Shown here piece after piece: positions 22,657 to 32,769 of a stretch of DNA of 64,000 bases. The number at the start of each line of letters is the position of its first letter. The first letter of the stretch is position 1. Under the pieces are notes generated by a model that saw only the letters and a program-made list of their open reading frames with translations, had not been told where the DNA came from and ran no database searches. Made by a program: the position numbers and the translations under genes. The DNA comes from Mytilus edulis (lineage: Eukaryota; Mollusca; Bivalvia; Mytilida; Mytilidae). The stretch spans positions 10,149,307-10,213,306 of the forward strand of contig NC_092350.1 in NCBI RefSeq assembly GCF_963676685.1, read 5' to 3'.

Positions 22657-23655
22657 AATTATAAATAATATCCGTTAATGACTTTACCGCCGAGTTTGCA
22701 TCACCAACTTGTTGTAAATTTTCAACAATCTCAGTCATAACGTTCTTGTGCAAGTTCAACTTAGTTTTATATTCTTCCACTTTATCTTTTTTCCATTTTA
22801 TAAAGCTGGATAATTTTGGCAAATTTTCTTCTGTAACAGTTTTGATACCAACTTCAAACACAAGGGGGGAGTGGTCTGAAAATTCATTAATATTAAGAAT
22901 GCCAAAGTTTGAAATTTTATCATAATCATTTGGTGAAGCTAACATATAGTCAATTAAACTGCGACCATTAGGTGAACAAAATGTAAATTTTCCATCTCGA
23001 TCATTTCCAAGTCTTCCATTGCAAATTGTTAGACCGGTGTTATAGCACAGTTGTATAAGCAATTTACCAAATCGGTTAGCAATAGTATCCAACGTACAAC
23101 GAGTTGGGATATTGGGAACTTCATCATGCCACATAACATCAATGTACCTATCTAGATTATCAGAAGGTAGAATATCATTAATTAAACCAGTGCGACTATT
23201 AAAATCGCCGCATACAAACACACTACCTTTGTTACAATATTCTAAAAAAATACTCTCAATACAATTAAAAAAGTCACAATCATTTATTGAATAAAATGAC
23301 GATCTTTCATGTGGAATATAAACAAAACATATATACATGTCATCTTGCATATGAAAAAAATCTTTTTTTAGTTTCACTAAAACAATACCATTTGTTAATA
23401 TTTTTTCTACAATAATACCGTTATAAATATAAGGTTTACAGTAAACAGAAATACCACCTTCCCTTCTAACTCCAATATTCTTTTTTCTAGAAAAGCTTGT
23501 TAAAATTTCGAAATTTGAGATATCAAGCCTTTCGCTATCACTCAACCAAGTTTCACATAAAAAAAATTAAATCATATTCATTGATCATATTAAGGAAGTC
23601 ATTATCATCAAAACATGAATATAAACCATGAACGTTCCAACTGAGACATCTAATG
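22631..23655 (-). CDS. LINE ORF2, endonuclease part
   Basis: The exonuclease-endonuclease-phosphatase domain. Reading down the minus strand: NIRCLSWNVHGLYSCFDDND (start of the fold, SWNVHG), then a one-base shift in an 8-T run near 23565, ETWLSDSERL, the GDFNSRTG catalytic segment, SLIDYMLASP, and EFSDHSPLVFEV with the catalytic SDH. The longest open part is 23545-22631. It would nick target DNA to start insertion. The upstream frame joins directly to ORF1 across a single TAG codon at 23684-23682. Confidence 0.88.
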
Positions 23656-23681
23656 TTATTAAATTGCCCTCTAGTGTGCTG

Positions 23682-23900
23682 CTATTTTTTGTATTCTTTG
23701 CCACCAACATGTATCTTGTCTCTCACAAAATAAGCTTTATGTCCTTCGTCGCGCAGTTTTTTAAGTTCAGGTAGTAGAGTTTTCCTTCGTTTTTGTATTT
23801 CACCTGGCAATTGTTCTGAAATTCCAAAATTGGTGTCTTTTAGGTTTTTACCATTTTTTCTCACTTCCTCACGCTGTTTAAAACTACCAAATATAAGATC
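23682..23900 (-). CDS. LINE ORF1 C-terminal fragment
   Basis: The frame contains FGSFKQREEVRKNGKNLK, then FGISEQLPGEIQKRRKTLLP, ELKKLRDEGHKAYFVRDKIH and ends VGGKEYKK followed by TAG. This resembles the end of the ORF1 RNA-binding protein of many LINEs (a SEQ-P-EI-RRK-L-P helix followed by VRDK-GK). Upstream sequence is lost at the 5' truncation near 23905. No methionine is needed because the piece is internal. The stop codon is in frame with the downstream endonuclease frame. Confidence 0.7.
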   Translation of the reverse strand, partial: DLIFGSFKQREEVRKNGKNLKDTNFGISEQLPGEIQKRRKTLLPELKKLRDEGHKAYFVRDKIHVGGKEYKK

Positions 23901-23921
23901 TTACGAGTTAACGATGATAGA

Positions 23922-24472
23922 CTTATTTATCGCTATTTTGTGCATTTTTCTTTTGATCTTTTTTTGTGATAATTTTCATATCATGCTTCTCGCTGAGATG
24001 GAAAAATTATCGCTAGAAACTACGGAGGCCACGTGGCGTTGCTAACGAAATTGACATGAAATTGACAACGTCCTCATAGGTAAAATAGCGATAAACAGAT
24101 TATCATTGGTCATCTCAACTCGACTGCTTTTCTCACTTTCGCTGTACCAGCTCAAGCGAGAAAATCAATCTCGTTGAGATGACCAACGATAATCTATAAT
24201 TATCGCTATTTTGTGCATTTTTCTTTTGATCTTTTTTTGTGATAATTTTCATATCATGCTTCTCGCTTGAGATGGGAAAATTATCGCTAGAAACTAAGGA
24301 GGCCACGTGGCGTTGCTAACGAAATTGACATGAAATTGACAACGTCCTCATAGGTAAAATAGCGATAAACAGATTATCATTGGTCATCTCAACTCGATTG
24401 CTTTTCTCACTTTCGCTGTACCAGCTCAAGCGAGAAAATCAATCTCGTTGAGATGACCAACGATAATCTATA
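23922..24472. repeat. Two tandem 272-bp hairpin-forming units
   Basis: TATCGCTATTTTGTGC recurs at 272-base spacing. Each unit ends with a hairpin: GGTCATCTCAACTCGA pairs imperfectly with TCTCGTTGAGATGACC about 60 bases later. Another inner motif is GGAGGCCACGTGGCGTTGC. The copies differ by only a few bases, so the duplication is recent. It lies between the truncated 5' end of the minus LINE and the resumed plus LINE. An open frame at 23830-24045 is a by-product. Confidence 0.75.
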
Positions 24473-24481
24473 AATATCAAA

Positions 24482-24936
24482 AGTAGCAGCGTGGGCCTCG
24501 CGGCGACGAAAAGGGTGGCATCATCAAATAGACAAACTTGCGAACGATTTACATGTTGCTGATATTGTTCATAACGCCACTATCACTTTTACCAAGAAAC
24601 GTAACGCGAACTATGGCATTATTCCGCAGTGGATCGCTACCCCTAGCTGTAGAGACAGGGAGATACACCAGACCACAGATTCCATTGAATAAAAGACTAT
24701 GTAAATTTTGTAAATTGAATGATATTGACTAGACACGAAACTCACTTTTCAATGGTTTGCACTCTGTATGAAGACAGTAGATATGAATTGTTTCAAAATT
24801 CAAGTCAATGTATTGAAAATTTTGAAAACATGAGTACAGAGCTCAAGTTCAATGCTTTAATGACTTGTAATGACATTCAAGTAACACTGTCCTACTCTAT
24901 TCACAAAGTTTATGTCAGGAGAAAAAGTTTTTTATA
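24482..24936 (+). pseudogene. LINE ORF2 C-terminal fragment, 3' half of a split copy
   Basis: Frame-broken. First part reads WASRRRKGWHHQIDKLANDL and HVADIVHNATITFTKKRN. A shifted frame continues LFRSGSLPLAVETGRYTR, then RLCKFCKL with a following ETHFSMVC, i.e. the Cys-Cys-His-Cys cluster at the end of LINE ORF2. The order and strand make it the likely continuation of 19480-20115, minus some codons lost at the break. Confidence 0.75.
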
Positions 24937-26462
24937 ACATATAATTGTCCATAAAGCCTATTCTTTTTATCAGGGTAAAAAGATAATTTAAAGAAAATAT
25001 TTATTAATTAAGGGAAATAACTTTTGGTACATAAAAAAATGAAAGTATATATGTATTGTAATAGTTTATGTAATATGTCGATAGAACATTTTAAATATAT
25101 TTTTTTTTTTGAAAATTGTTGAAAGTGGTTTAAATGTACTGTTGATTCAATTTATTTTGTCTTTTTTCTATCACTTTTATTAATTTTAAATTATAATATA
25201 AAGTAATATTTTATTCTTATCGCAGTTTTACACATAATTTTGTTTTAGTCGTTAGATGCAATGTTTAAACTAGGTGTATTTAACATTCTTACATTTCTTT
25301 AAAATCTAATTTTTATTAGTCCATTTAATTTATCAGGTTTGCAAGATAAATACATGAGATTTCTTATCATTTCCTTTTCTTTTTATATAATTTTTTTTTA
25401 CAATGTGTGATTGAGTGTCTCATAAGTCTTTTTAGGCTGGGTGTTGATTTTTTTTTTATGATCTTGTACTTGTGTTAATATTTTACTATTGTGTAAGATC
25501 ACTGAACACGTGACACTTTAATAAAATAAATTTATCTGTATCATAAACTAAGTCTTCTGTGCACGATTTTATCATTTTTTACGCAAAAAAATCGTATAAT
25601 CGCCATTTTCTCTCTCTCTGTCTGTTATGAATTGGAAATACGGCAGCTATTTAATTTTCGTGTTTTGAAGCCGTAGTTTACGATTGTCACGTAAACAATC
25701 CACAAAGAAGCATAGATATTGAGCACGTGTATACCATGTACAATGAGATAATAGTTTATTTCTGTAACAAATCCATGCGTATTGCGATCACCGCATTTTT
25801 ACGAGAGGGTCACGCAAAGGTCAATTTGAATCATGACGGAAAATATGTTGGCGAACTGCTTCTAGTTGGAAGCAAGCAATTAAAAAAAGTAAACTTCTAA
25901 ATGTGAACAAATTAAAGAATTTTCTTCAGAAAAAAATATGTGTATATAAGTTTAATAATGACAACTATCTTTTTTTTATAAACATAAAAAAACATATGCA
26001 CCATTTTTTTTAGGTTTCATGTGACTTTAAATCATAATTTTTTGGAAAACATGTAGACTAATTCAGTATTTTAGTGTCTGTAACTATTTATTTCTAGTGT
26101 CATATAGTTCTATACAAATCCTTGAAAATGTGTGATCATCTGTATAAGTGTGTTTTTTTTTATTAAAATATGACCACAACTTTAAAATATGAAAAAAGAT
26201 ACATTTTTGTCACTGAGATGAACAATTCTCCTTTTTGAGAGGCCCTAAAGTAATGGGGGTGTCCAGGTAATCACATAATCACTTTTTTGCCAATATAGAG
26301 GTCAATATAATTGCATAAATATTTCGCTTTCCTTTACTCATGAGAACACAATCTAAATTCTTGCATTTAAAGCAGGTGGCAAATATATATGGTACGTTTG
26401 CATTGCTTGTCATTCACTAACTTTTGGGTTTTATTTATCTATTTTATTCCCAAAAGAGGGGG
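24937..26462. other. LINE 3' flank and unique AT-rich DNA, no gene
   Basis: About 24937-25550 may be the 3' untranslated region of the plus LINE; AATAAA-like sequence occurs at about 25525. After that no frame, repeat or RNA gene is recognised. Confidence 0.4.
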
Positions 26463-26472
26463 CTGCTTAACC
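26463..26472. repeat. Putative target-site duplication, left copy
   Basis: CTGCTTAACC directly left of the inverted repeat at 26473. The identical ten bases lie at 28662-28671, directly right of the other end. A 9-11 bp duplication is characteristic of Mutator-like elements. Confidence 0.65.
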
Positions 26473-26697
26473 GGTACCTCGAATTACCGAATAACAGTGT
26501 TATTATCCGAATAACTCATGTAATTACCGAATAACTCTTCAAATATCAATATTAACACATTTAAGTGACTTTTAAACATATATTATTGAATAAAATTATA
26601 TTAGAAGTGTATTTTATAACCTAAAAATAAAAAAAAAGTTGCAGGTAAGTTAATATTGGTCATTATAAAATTATGGATATCGGTGTGTACTTCCAAG

Positions 26698-26817
26698 ATG
26701 GCGACCAAGGAAAACGTAAGAAATGAAGAAAAGAAAGATTGCATATATGCCTTCAAAGGAAAACGCTATGAAAATATAGTATTAAATAATTTACTGTATA
26801 TACAGAGAATTGTCTAA
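26698..26817 (+). CDS. Small inward ORF at the left inverted repeat
   Basis: ATG in the context AAGATGGCG at 26698, 39 residues, starts MATKENVRNEEKKDCIYAFK and ends at TAA. The first 16 residues are preserved in the mirrored repeat (MATMENVTNEEKKDCI), so this stretch may be a shared first exon or leader. No family recognised. Confidence 0.3.
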   Translation: MATKENVRNEEKKDCIYAFKGKRYENIVLNNLLYIQRIV

Positions 26818-27122
26818 TAATTGTTTTTCAGAAAGGATTTGAAAATTTAACCAGTACATCAAAGCAATGCAATTACTCCAATCACTAATTACTTTTCATA
26901 ACAATTTACTCAACATTAAATAAAATGTAATTAAGAATTTTCACATATTCAATTCAAATCTAATCAAGAAATTATTAAAATTGATTGTTTTAATAAAAAC
27001 AAAGCTTCTGAATGGATGATTTTTATGTTTATTCTAATAAAATTTTCTCAAAACTAAATATAAGATTTTCATTGGCAAATATAAATGTTTTTACAAGTCA
27101 CTTTAATTTTGTATAAAAAGCC

Positions 27123-27361
27123 ATGAATACATGTGTGCTGTCTTCCATTTTCAAAATGGCTTTATATCCGTGTGTTCAATGTGATGAAGAATGTGTTGAT
27201 TGCACCATTCAATGCAGTTGTTGTGATCGTTGGGTTCACAGTGCTTGTGTCCCAATGGATGATGCATTGTTATTGGCCTGGTCAGATGTGTCTCTAAAGT
27301 TCCTTTGTAAGGACTGTTGCTTTACAGACAACAAGTATGACATGGCCAAGGCGTTAGAAAG
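27123..27361 (+). CDS. PHD-finger exon inside the transposon
   Basis: The frame opens at ATG 27123 (a second ATG at 27156 may be the real start) and ends at a strong donor, AG|GTAAGT, in phase 2. It holds a full Cys4-His-Cys3 pattern: PCVQC, then QCSCCDRW, VHSAC and FLCKDC. The segment CSCCDRWVHSAC matches the usual PHD core. PHD fingers generally bind histone tails or other protein ligands; here the role is unknown. The next exon is not found inside the element, so the exon is either a relic of the transposon's own protein or a captured host exon. Confidence 0.7.
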
Positions 27362-28224
27362 GTAAGTAATTTTCATACATACCTTTTATTATAAGCTATA
27401 CAAATGCGAAATTGGGTTTTTTATATTATTAATAGAGAGTGCAACATGGTACAAGAAAAATAAAATAAAATATTTAATTTCAAAGAAGACAATCTTTCAC
27501 CTAGTTTATTATATTTTATTTATTTCTTATTTCATTTAAAATGTATTTAATTTACTTAATTTAAATTACTAAAAAATCAGAATTAAAAATAATAAAATAA
27601 TACTCAATTAATATTCTTCTAAAATTAGTATTTACGTTTTTTTTATTGCTACTTTTATTTATTTTCATACATTGAATAATTTGAAAGTGATAATGAGTTA
27701 ATTAGTTCCAATAAACAAAATAATCATTACCTCACACTTCTGTTAGATTGTTAATTGGGTTGTTGTTTACTGACACGTGCCCATTACATAATTAATCATT
27801 AAGAGATAATGAAATTATATTACAGTATGGACACTCTGCATTAAACAGGCTTGTGACTGTCTTGGTATACCAAGGCTGCATTACCAACACCAATAATTAT
27901 AATAATGAAAAATAGAACACAAATAAATATTTACAACTATATACAATATGTACATCCTATGTTAGTTTTCTGTCAAAGGGTAATAATGTTCAATGTTTCA
28001 CCAATAATTTTTCATTATTTAAAATAAAAAATTATTAAAAAAAGATATTTTAATAAAGTTAATTTGAGTTTTCCTGTTAAAAAAAGCTTTCTTCTGGCAA
28101 ATTCTAATTTGTAAATTATAAAATATGTAAGAACTTTTGGATTATTTTAGTCATTCGATGTTAAAAAAACCCTCTTCTTAAACAAAATACATTGCACGTG
28201 GAGTCATTGAGAAAATAGTTCAGT

Positions 28225-28435
28225 TCATTTCCTAACTTTGTTAATAAACCAACTGACCGACTTCCTCAAAGCTACTAAGAAGGCACGGTAACCCTCTTCA
28301 GTGATGCCCACCCTCACATTGTTCATTGCCGTGACGTGGCGTGAGGGCTCCACTTTGGTGGTCTAAGATGAACACGTTGAGGGATTGTATGCAATCTTTC
28401 TTTTCTTCATTTGTTACGTTTTCCATGGTCGCCAT
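28225..28435 (-). CDS. Inward ORFs at the right inverted repeat
   Basis: From ATG at 28435 the minus strand reads MATMENVTNEEKKDCIQSLN and continues to a stop at 28298. An overlapping frame reads VRVGITEEGYRAFLVALRKS and ends SWFINKVRK* at 28225. The second looks protein-like and could be the true continuation after a frameshift or splice. Family unknown. Confidence 0.3.
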
Positions 28436-28671
28436 CTTGGAATTACACACCGATATCCAAAATTTTATAATGATCAATATTAACTTACCTGCAACTTTTT
28501 TTTTATTTTTAGGTTATAAAATACACGTCTAATATAATTTTATTCAATAATATATGTTTAAAAGTCACTTAAATGTGTTAATATTGATATTTGAAGAGTT
28601 ATTCGGTAATTACATGAGTTATTCGGATAATAACACTGTTATCCGGTAATTCGTGTTACCCCTGCTTAACC

Positions 28672-29222
28672 ACTTCCGACATAAAATCACAAAAATGGTC
28701 TGTCAAATTGGATGAACTGAAAATGCGCAAATTGACAGCTATTCTGCTTATATTTGCTCATTTGTATATTATCTTCCAAGGTATATTACAAATGTAAACA
28801 AAGTCACCTGTTATGTGGTCGTTTTTTACCAACACCCTCACTGTGTATCTGGTTCTTGGCTACATCGTAAACATGTTTTCTTCAACTGTAATTAAAACTG
28901 TTTAGAAAAAAGTGTTATTTCGAAACTGTACATACATTACAGTACAAATATGTCAAATATATTAGATATTAGACAATAGATAATTTCATGGCCATACGGT
29001 TACGGCATAGGTCTAAATCATATCAAAACATAATTATATTTATTCTATGGTTTGGTTCGTCTGTAAGATCTGTTCATGATAGTAATCAGTTCTCGATAGC
29101 AATGCGCGTGATAAAAATAAAAGTAGTTCGAGAAATTGCACATGTTTTCTTTTTGTGGGTATTTCAAGGACCGAATAAAAACTTGCTTCAAGCAAGCATT
29201 AATTTCAATATTTCAAGTTTTC
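28672..29222. other. No gene seen
   Basis: Unique AT-rich sequence. The open frame at 28988-29257 has no homology I recognise and runs into the next miniature element. Confidence 0.35.
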
Positions 29223-29415
29223 GGCCTTCTTTTACTTTAAGGGTCCCTATACTCTAGAGTTAAGTGGCATTCATGGTTATGGTTAGGTTTAAGGATGTTT
29301 TAGGTTAGGGTTAGGGCTAGTGTTATGTTTAGATATGGGTTAGGGTAAGGTTTGAGGTTAAGAATAGTTTAGTATAGCTCCTTTTGGGTTGGGACCCCTA
29401 AAGTAAAAGAAGGCC
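29223..29415. mobile_element. Miniature inverted-repeat element with GGTTAGGG-like interior
   Basis: Ends GGCCTTCTTTTACTTTA...GGGTCCC and GGGACCCCTAAAGTAAAAG...GGCC are inverted matches of about 25 bases. The interior has degenerate TTAGGG/TTAGGTT repeats (29275-29345). No coding capacity. Confidence 0.75.
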
Positions 29416-29639
29416 AAGTTTTCAGACATTTTACACAGAAAAAATAATATTTTACGATTTTAGCCTACTTTTCCTTATTATAATTCCCAAAACAACCCCA
29501 ACTTCATCCCCTCAGTTCATACATGTAAATAGCATGTTTCAAATGTAAACAAAACTTAGCTCGAAAAGAAGGTCAAGACTCAAGTCCACATACGTAATAC
29601 ACAATTGTAAGATGTGGTGTGATGTGTTATATTCTTCCT

Positions 29640-30224
29640 TGTTGTTGATTTTGATAACATGGTCTTCTTTTCAATGCGTGCACTGTTTCCTCTTCTTTTA
29701 GTGTTTTTATCTGACGTTTGGATTCTTCATCTGCTCGGCATGCAAGTATTATCCTTTGCAAGTGTCAACTCGTCATCCCTAAGTAGTCTTTTCTTTACTC
29801 TTTCAGAGTTAGTTCCACACACAATACGATCTCGTACAAGTTCTTCCGTGATTGCTCCAAATGCACAATTTTGAGTCATGTTTCTTAAATCCATTACGAA
29901 TTGATCTATCGATTCTGATTTTCCTTGTACTCTAGTGTTGAACTTGTAGTTTCGTTTTTGCGCGGAATGTAATATCTTTCAAAATGCGTGAAAAGTGGTC
30001 AAATTTTGCCTTTGTCTCCTTCCTGGATATGAAAGGTATTGAATAAGTTCCGGGTCCTGTCCGATCACATATAGCAACGCTTTGCATGTATCCTTTTCTT
30101 CCGCTTCGCTCATAGCCACATCCAAGTATAGCTCCATTGTCTGACGTCGTCCTTCCATCTTTCTGCCATATTTCCATCACTGGAAAAGTTCATTTCAGGA
30201 GGCTGCTTTAAATGCGCTTCCATG
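29640..30224 (-). pseudogene. Gag remnant of a Ty3/gypsy-type LTR retrotransposon
   Basis: Minus strand from ATG at 30224. Frames broken by at least three shifts read MEAHLKQPPEMNF, MELYLDVAMSEAEEKDTCKA, then FNTRVQGKSESIDQFVMDLR, LVRDRIVCGTNSERVKKRLL, and ADEESKRQIKTL. The order (QPPEMNF start, ESIDQFV-DLR, RDRIV-G) is the capsid part of Ty3/gypsy Gag as I know it. Protease, reverse transcriptase and integrase are absent. A primer-binding-like site and LTR lie just upstream on the same strand. This copy is dead. Confidence 0.8.
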
Positions 30225-30272
30225 TTTTTTGTGTTGATGCTTTCGCCAAACAATAGTTTTAACATTCACGAG

Positions 30273-30291
30273 TTGTTCACATCTGCCACCA
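30273..30291 (-). other. Candidate primer-binding site of the LTR element
   Basis: On the minus strand, TGGTGGCAGATGTGAAC follows immediately after the LTR end (...TATAACA). A TGG start adjacent to the LTR is what a tRNA-primed element requires. The tRNA was not identified. Confidence 0.5.
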
Positions 30292-30524
30292 TGTTATATT
30301 CTTCAGTTTCTTAATGACTGATAAGCATGATAAGTAAATCCATGTAAGTTGTAATACTTTAATAATACACTAAGACATGATTATAACAACTGCTTGTAAT
30401 CCCCAAGATACAAATATATATTTAATCAGTTAAACTGTCACTCAATCTGGTAGGCGGTACTAAGATTAGATGCACGTGTAAAGCTTATCAAGTTAAGGAA
30501 ATATAAATGATTGATATCATTACA
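30292..30524 (-). mobile_element. 5' LTR of the gypsy-type element
   Basis: On the minus strand the proposed LTR starts TGTAATGATATC and ends GAATATAACA, giving TG...CA ends and about 233 bp. It contains an ATTAAAG signal. Its position, directly before the primer site and about 70 bases before Gag, supports the call. The outer boundary is the less certain one, because no second LTR is available for comparison. Confidence 0.5.
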
Positions 30525-30921
30525 TGATGTTGCTATGAAAAAAAATCTATGGAACGCAGTTTGGGCCTTATCTTATCAACTATAAAATTTAATTCAATTC
30601 AATTATTGGAATAGTAATGCCCTTAAATATTGTTACTGTGACAGAAAAATATTTATAACAACATGACAACATATTATAACATATAAGAATTGGTTCAATA
30701 ATTTAAAATCCATCTAAAATTAATATTCAATGCATATTTTTGTCCTTGAGTGATAATTCCTAAGATATCGGTTAAAGATGCATTAATTGATTGATAAGGC
30801 TAAAATTCATAAAAAAAAAAAAAATGTTTTCTAGAGACAAAAGGATAGTTAATTGATACTTTTCTTCAATTTGCGTAATTTTAAATCTTCTATTGATATG
30901 AAACATGCTATCCATACTATA
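30525..30921. other. No gene seen
   Basis: AT-rich sequence with an A run of 14 near 30810. Nothing else supported. Confidence 0.35.
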
Positions 30922-31020
30922 CTTTTTATACGGCCGCAAAATTTGAAAATTTTTTCGTCGTATATTGCTATCACGTTGGCGTCGGCGTCGGCGGCGTCGT
31001 CCTGCGTCCGAATACTTTTA

Positions 31021-31640
31021 GTTTTCGCACTCTAACTTTAGTAAAAGTGAATGGAAATCTATGAAATTTTAAAACAAGGTTTATGACCACAAAAGGAAGG
31101 TTGGTATTGATTTTGGGATTTTTGGTCCCAACATTTTAGGAATTAGGGGCCAAAAAGGGCCCAAATAAGCATTTTCTTGGTTTTCGCACTATAACTTTAG
31201 TTTAAGTTAATAGAAATCTATGAAATTTTGACACAAGGTTTATGACCACAAAAGAACGGTTGGGATTGATTTTGGGAGTTTTGGTTTCAACAGTTTAGGA
31301 ATTAGGGGCCAAAAAAGGGCCCAAATAAGCATTATTCTTGGTTTTCGCACAATAACTTTAGTTTAAGTAAATAGAAATCAATGAAATTTAAACACAATGT
31401 TAATGATTACAAAAGGAAGGTTGGTATTGATTTTGGGAGTTTAGGTCCCAACAGTTAAGGAATAAGGGGCCAAAAAGGGACCCAAATAAGCATTTTTCTT
31501 GGTTTTCGCACCATAACGTTAGTATAAGTAAATAGAAATCTATGAAATTTAAACACAAGGTTTATGACCATAAAAGGAAGGTTGGTAATGATTTTGGGAG
31601 TTTTGGTCCCAACAGAATAAGGGGCCCAAAGGGTCCAAAA
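31021..31640 (+). repeat. 160-bp tandem array, nearly four units
   Basis: TTTTCGCAC followed by TAACTTTAGT recurs at about 31021, 31182, 31341 and 31503. Each unit also holds TGATTTTGGGAGTTTTGGT. Part of the 30922-33890 element. Confidence 0.8.
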
Positions 31641-32190
31641 TTAAACTTTGTTTGATTTCATCAAAATTGAATAATTGGGGTTCTTTGATATGCCGAATCT
31701 AACTGTCATGACTGTGTATGTAGATTCTTAACCTTTGGTCCCGTTTTCAAATTGGTCTACATTAAGGTCCAAAGGGTCCAAAATTAAACTTAGTTTGATT
31801 TTGACAAAAAATGAATCAGTTAGGTTCTTTGATATGCTGAATCTAAAAATGTACTTAGATTCTTGATTATTGGCCCAGTTTTCAAGTTGGTCCAAATCGG
31901 GGTCCAAAATTAAACTTTGTTTGATTTCATCAAAAATTGGATAAATGGGGTTCTTTGATATACCAAATCTAACTGTGTATGTAGATTCTTCATTTTTGGT
32001 CCTGTTTTCAAATTGGTCTACACTAAAGTCCAAAGGGTCCAAAATTAAACTTAGTCTGATTTTAACAAAAATTGAAATCTTGGGGTTCTTTGATATGCTG
32101 AATCCAAAAATGTACTTAGATTTTTTATTATGGGCCCAGTTTTCAAGTTGGTCCAAATCAGGATCCAAAATTATTATATTAAGTATTGTG
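31640..32190 (+). repeat. Alternating ~130-145-bp tandem units
   Basis: GGTCCAAAATTAAACTT recurs four times, followed in turn by GGGGTTCTTTGATAT and either a TGTATGTAGATTCTT or a TGTACTTAGATT variant. The two variants alternate, so the basic unit is a pair. Confidence 0.75.
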
Positions 32191-32370
32191 CAATAGCAAG
32201 TCTTTTCAATTGCACAGTATTGCGCAATGGCAAGAAATATCTAATTGCACAATATTGTGAAATAGCAAATTTTTTTTTAATTAGAGTTATCTTTCTTTGT
32301 CCAGAATAGTAAGCAAGAAATATCTAATTGCAAAATATTGTGCAATAGCAAGATTTTTTTTAATTGGAGT
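32190..32370. repeat. Palindrome-rich tract (GCACAATATTGTGCAA type)
   Basis: At least four related copies of ATTGCACAATATTGTGCAAT-like palindromes, some decayed, separated by AAGAAATATCTA. Confidence 0.7.
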
Positions 32371-32769
32371 TATGTCACCAAGGTCCACTCGAGAGCACTG
32401 TTAGATAAGGGGGAGCTAACTCGTATGTGCTGGAACCAAGGGACAGGGGGTCAGTCTATCGCTAGACTTAATGTTCTGATAGGCATAGCTAAAACGCAAG
32501 GAAGGTTTTCATAATTTAATTAACGATAACGATTTAAATGAATGATAACAAATCAATCAATAAACAATGCCAAATAATAATAATCTAATTAAAGTACAAA
32601 GTATCAATTCAAAATAACAAATCCAAAGTAAAACTATTTCTCTTTAAAATGTAAAATATAAAATAAATGCCAAAATTAATAAATCATAAAATGTACTTAA
32701 TCTCAATTTCAGAATGTAAAAGTCTCAAAATAAAAGTTTCTCAAAAGTATAATTTTCTAAAGTTAAATT

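Larger units (their letters stand above)
20117..23905 (-). mobile_element. Nearly full-length non-LTR retrotransposon (LINE)
   Basis: Minus-strand element holding, in order, the ORF1 C-terminus (about 23900-23682), endonuclease (about 23655-22631), reverse transcriptase with C-terminal zinc-knuckle-like domain (22656-20287), and a 3' untranslated region of about 170 bases with AATAAA on the minus strand (20134-20139). The 5' end is truncated at about 23905 inside ORF1. It lies between two pieces of a plus-strand LINE. Only two small frame breaks separate its domains, so it is probably a recent insertion. The family is FADD-type with an apurinic-like endonuclease, in the CR1/L2/Jockey range; not resolved further. 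Confidence 0.85.
26473..28661. mobile_element. DNA transposon with ~275-bp inverted repeats carrying a PHD-finger exon (Mutator-like?)
   Basis: 26473-26751 matches the reverse complement of 28389-28661 at roughly 95%, by eye. The end sequences are GGTACCTCGAATTACCG on the left and, inverted, GGTAACACGAATTACCG on the right. Apparent 10-bp direct repeats flank both ends. Long inverted repeats plus a 9-11 bp duplication suggest the Mutator superfamily; no transposase core was found, so the element is probably non-autonomous. The inner edges of both inverted repeats each begin a short frame with the same start (MAT-ENV-NEEKKDCI), reading inward from opposite sides. Between them is a PHD-finger exon. 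Confidence 0.75.

Noticed and set aside
29626..29640. TGTTATATTCTTC near the end of the gag remnant as a second LTR edge
   Set aside because: It matches the LTR end for only 13 bases and is followed by gag sequence instead of LTR body.
31728..32196. 146-codon minus ORF with repeating DQLEN / FSISKNP segments
   Set aside because: It is a by-product of the alternating 130-145 bp tandem units; the repetition follows the DNA period.
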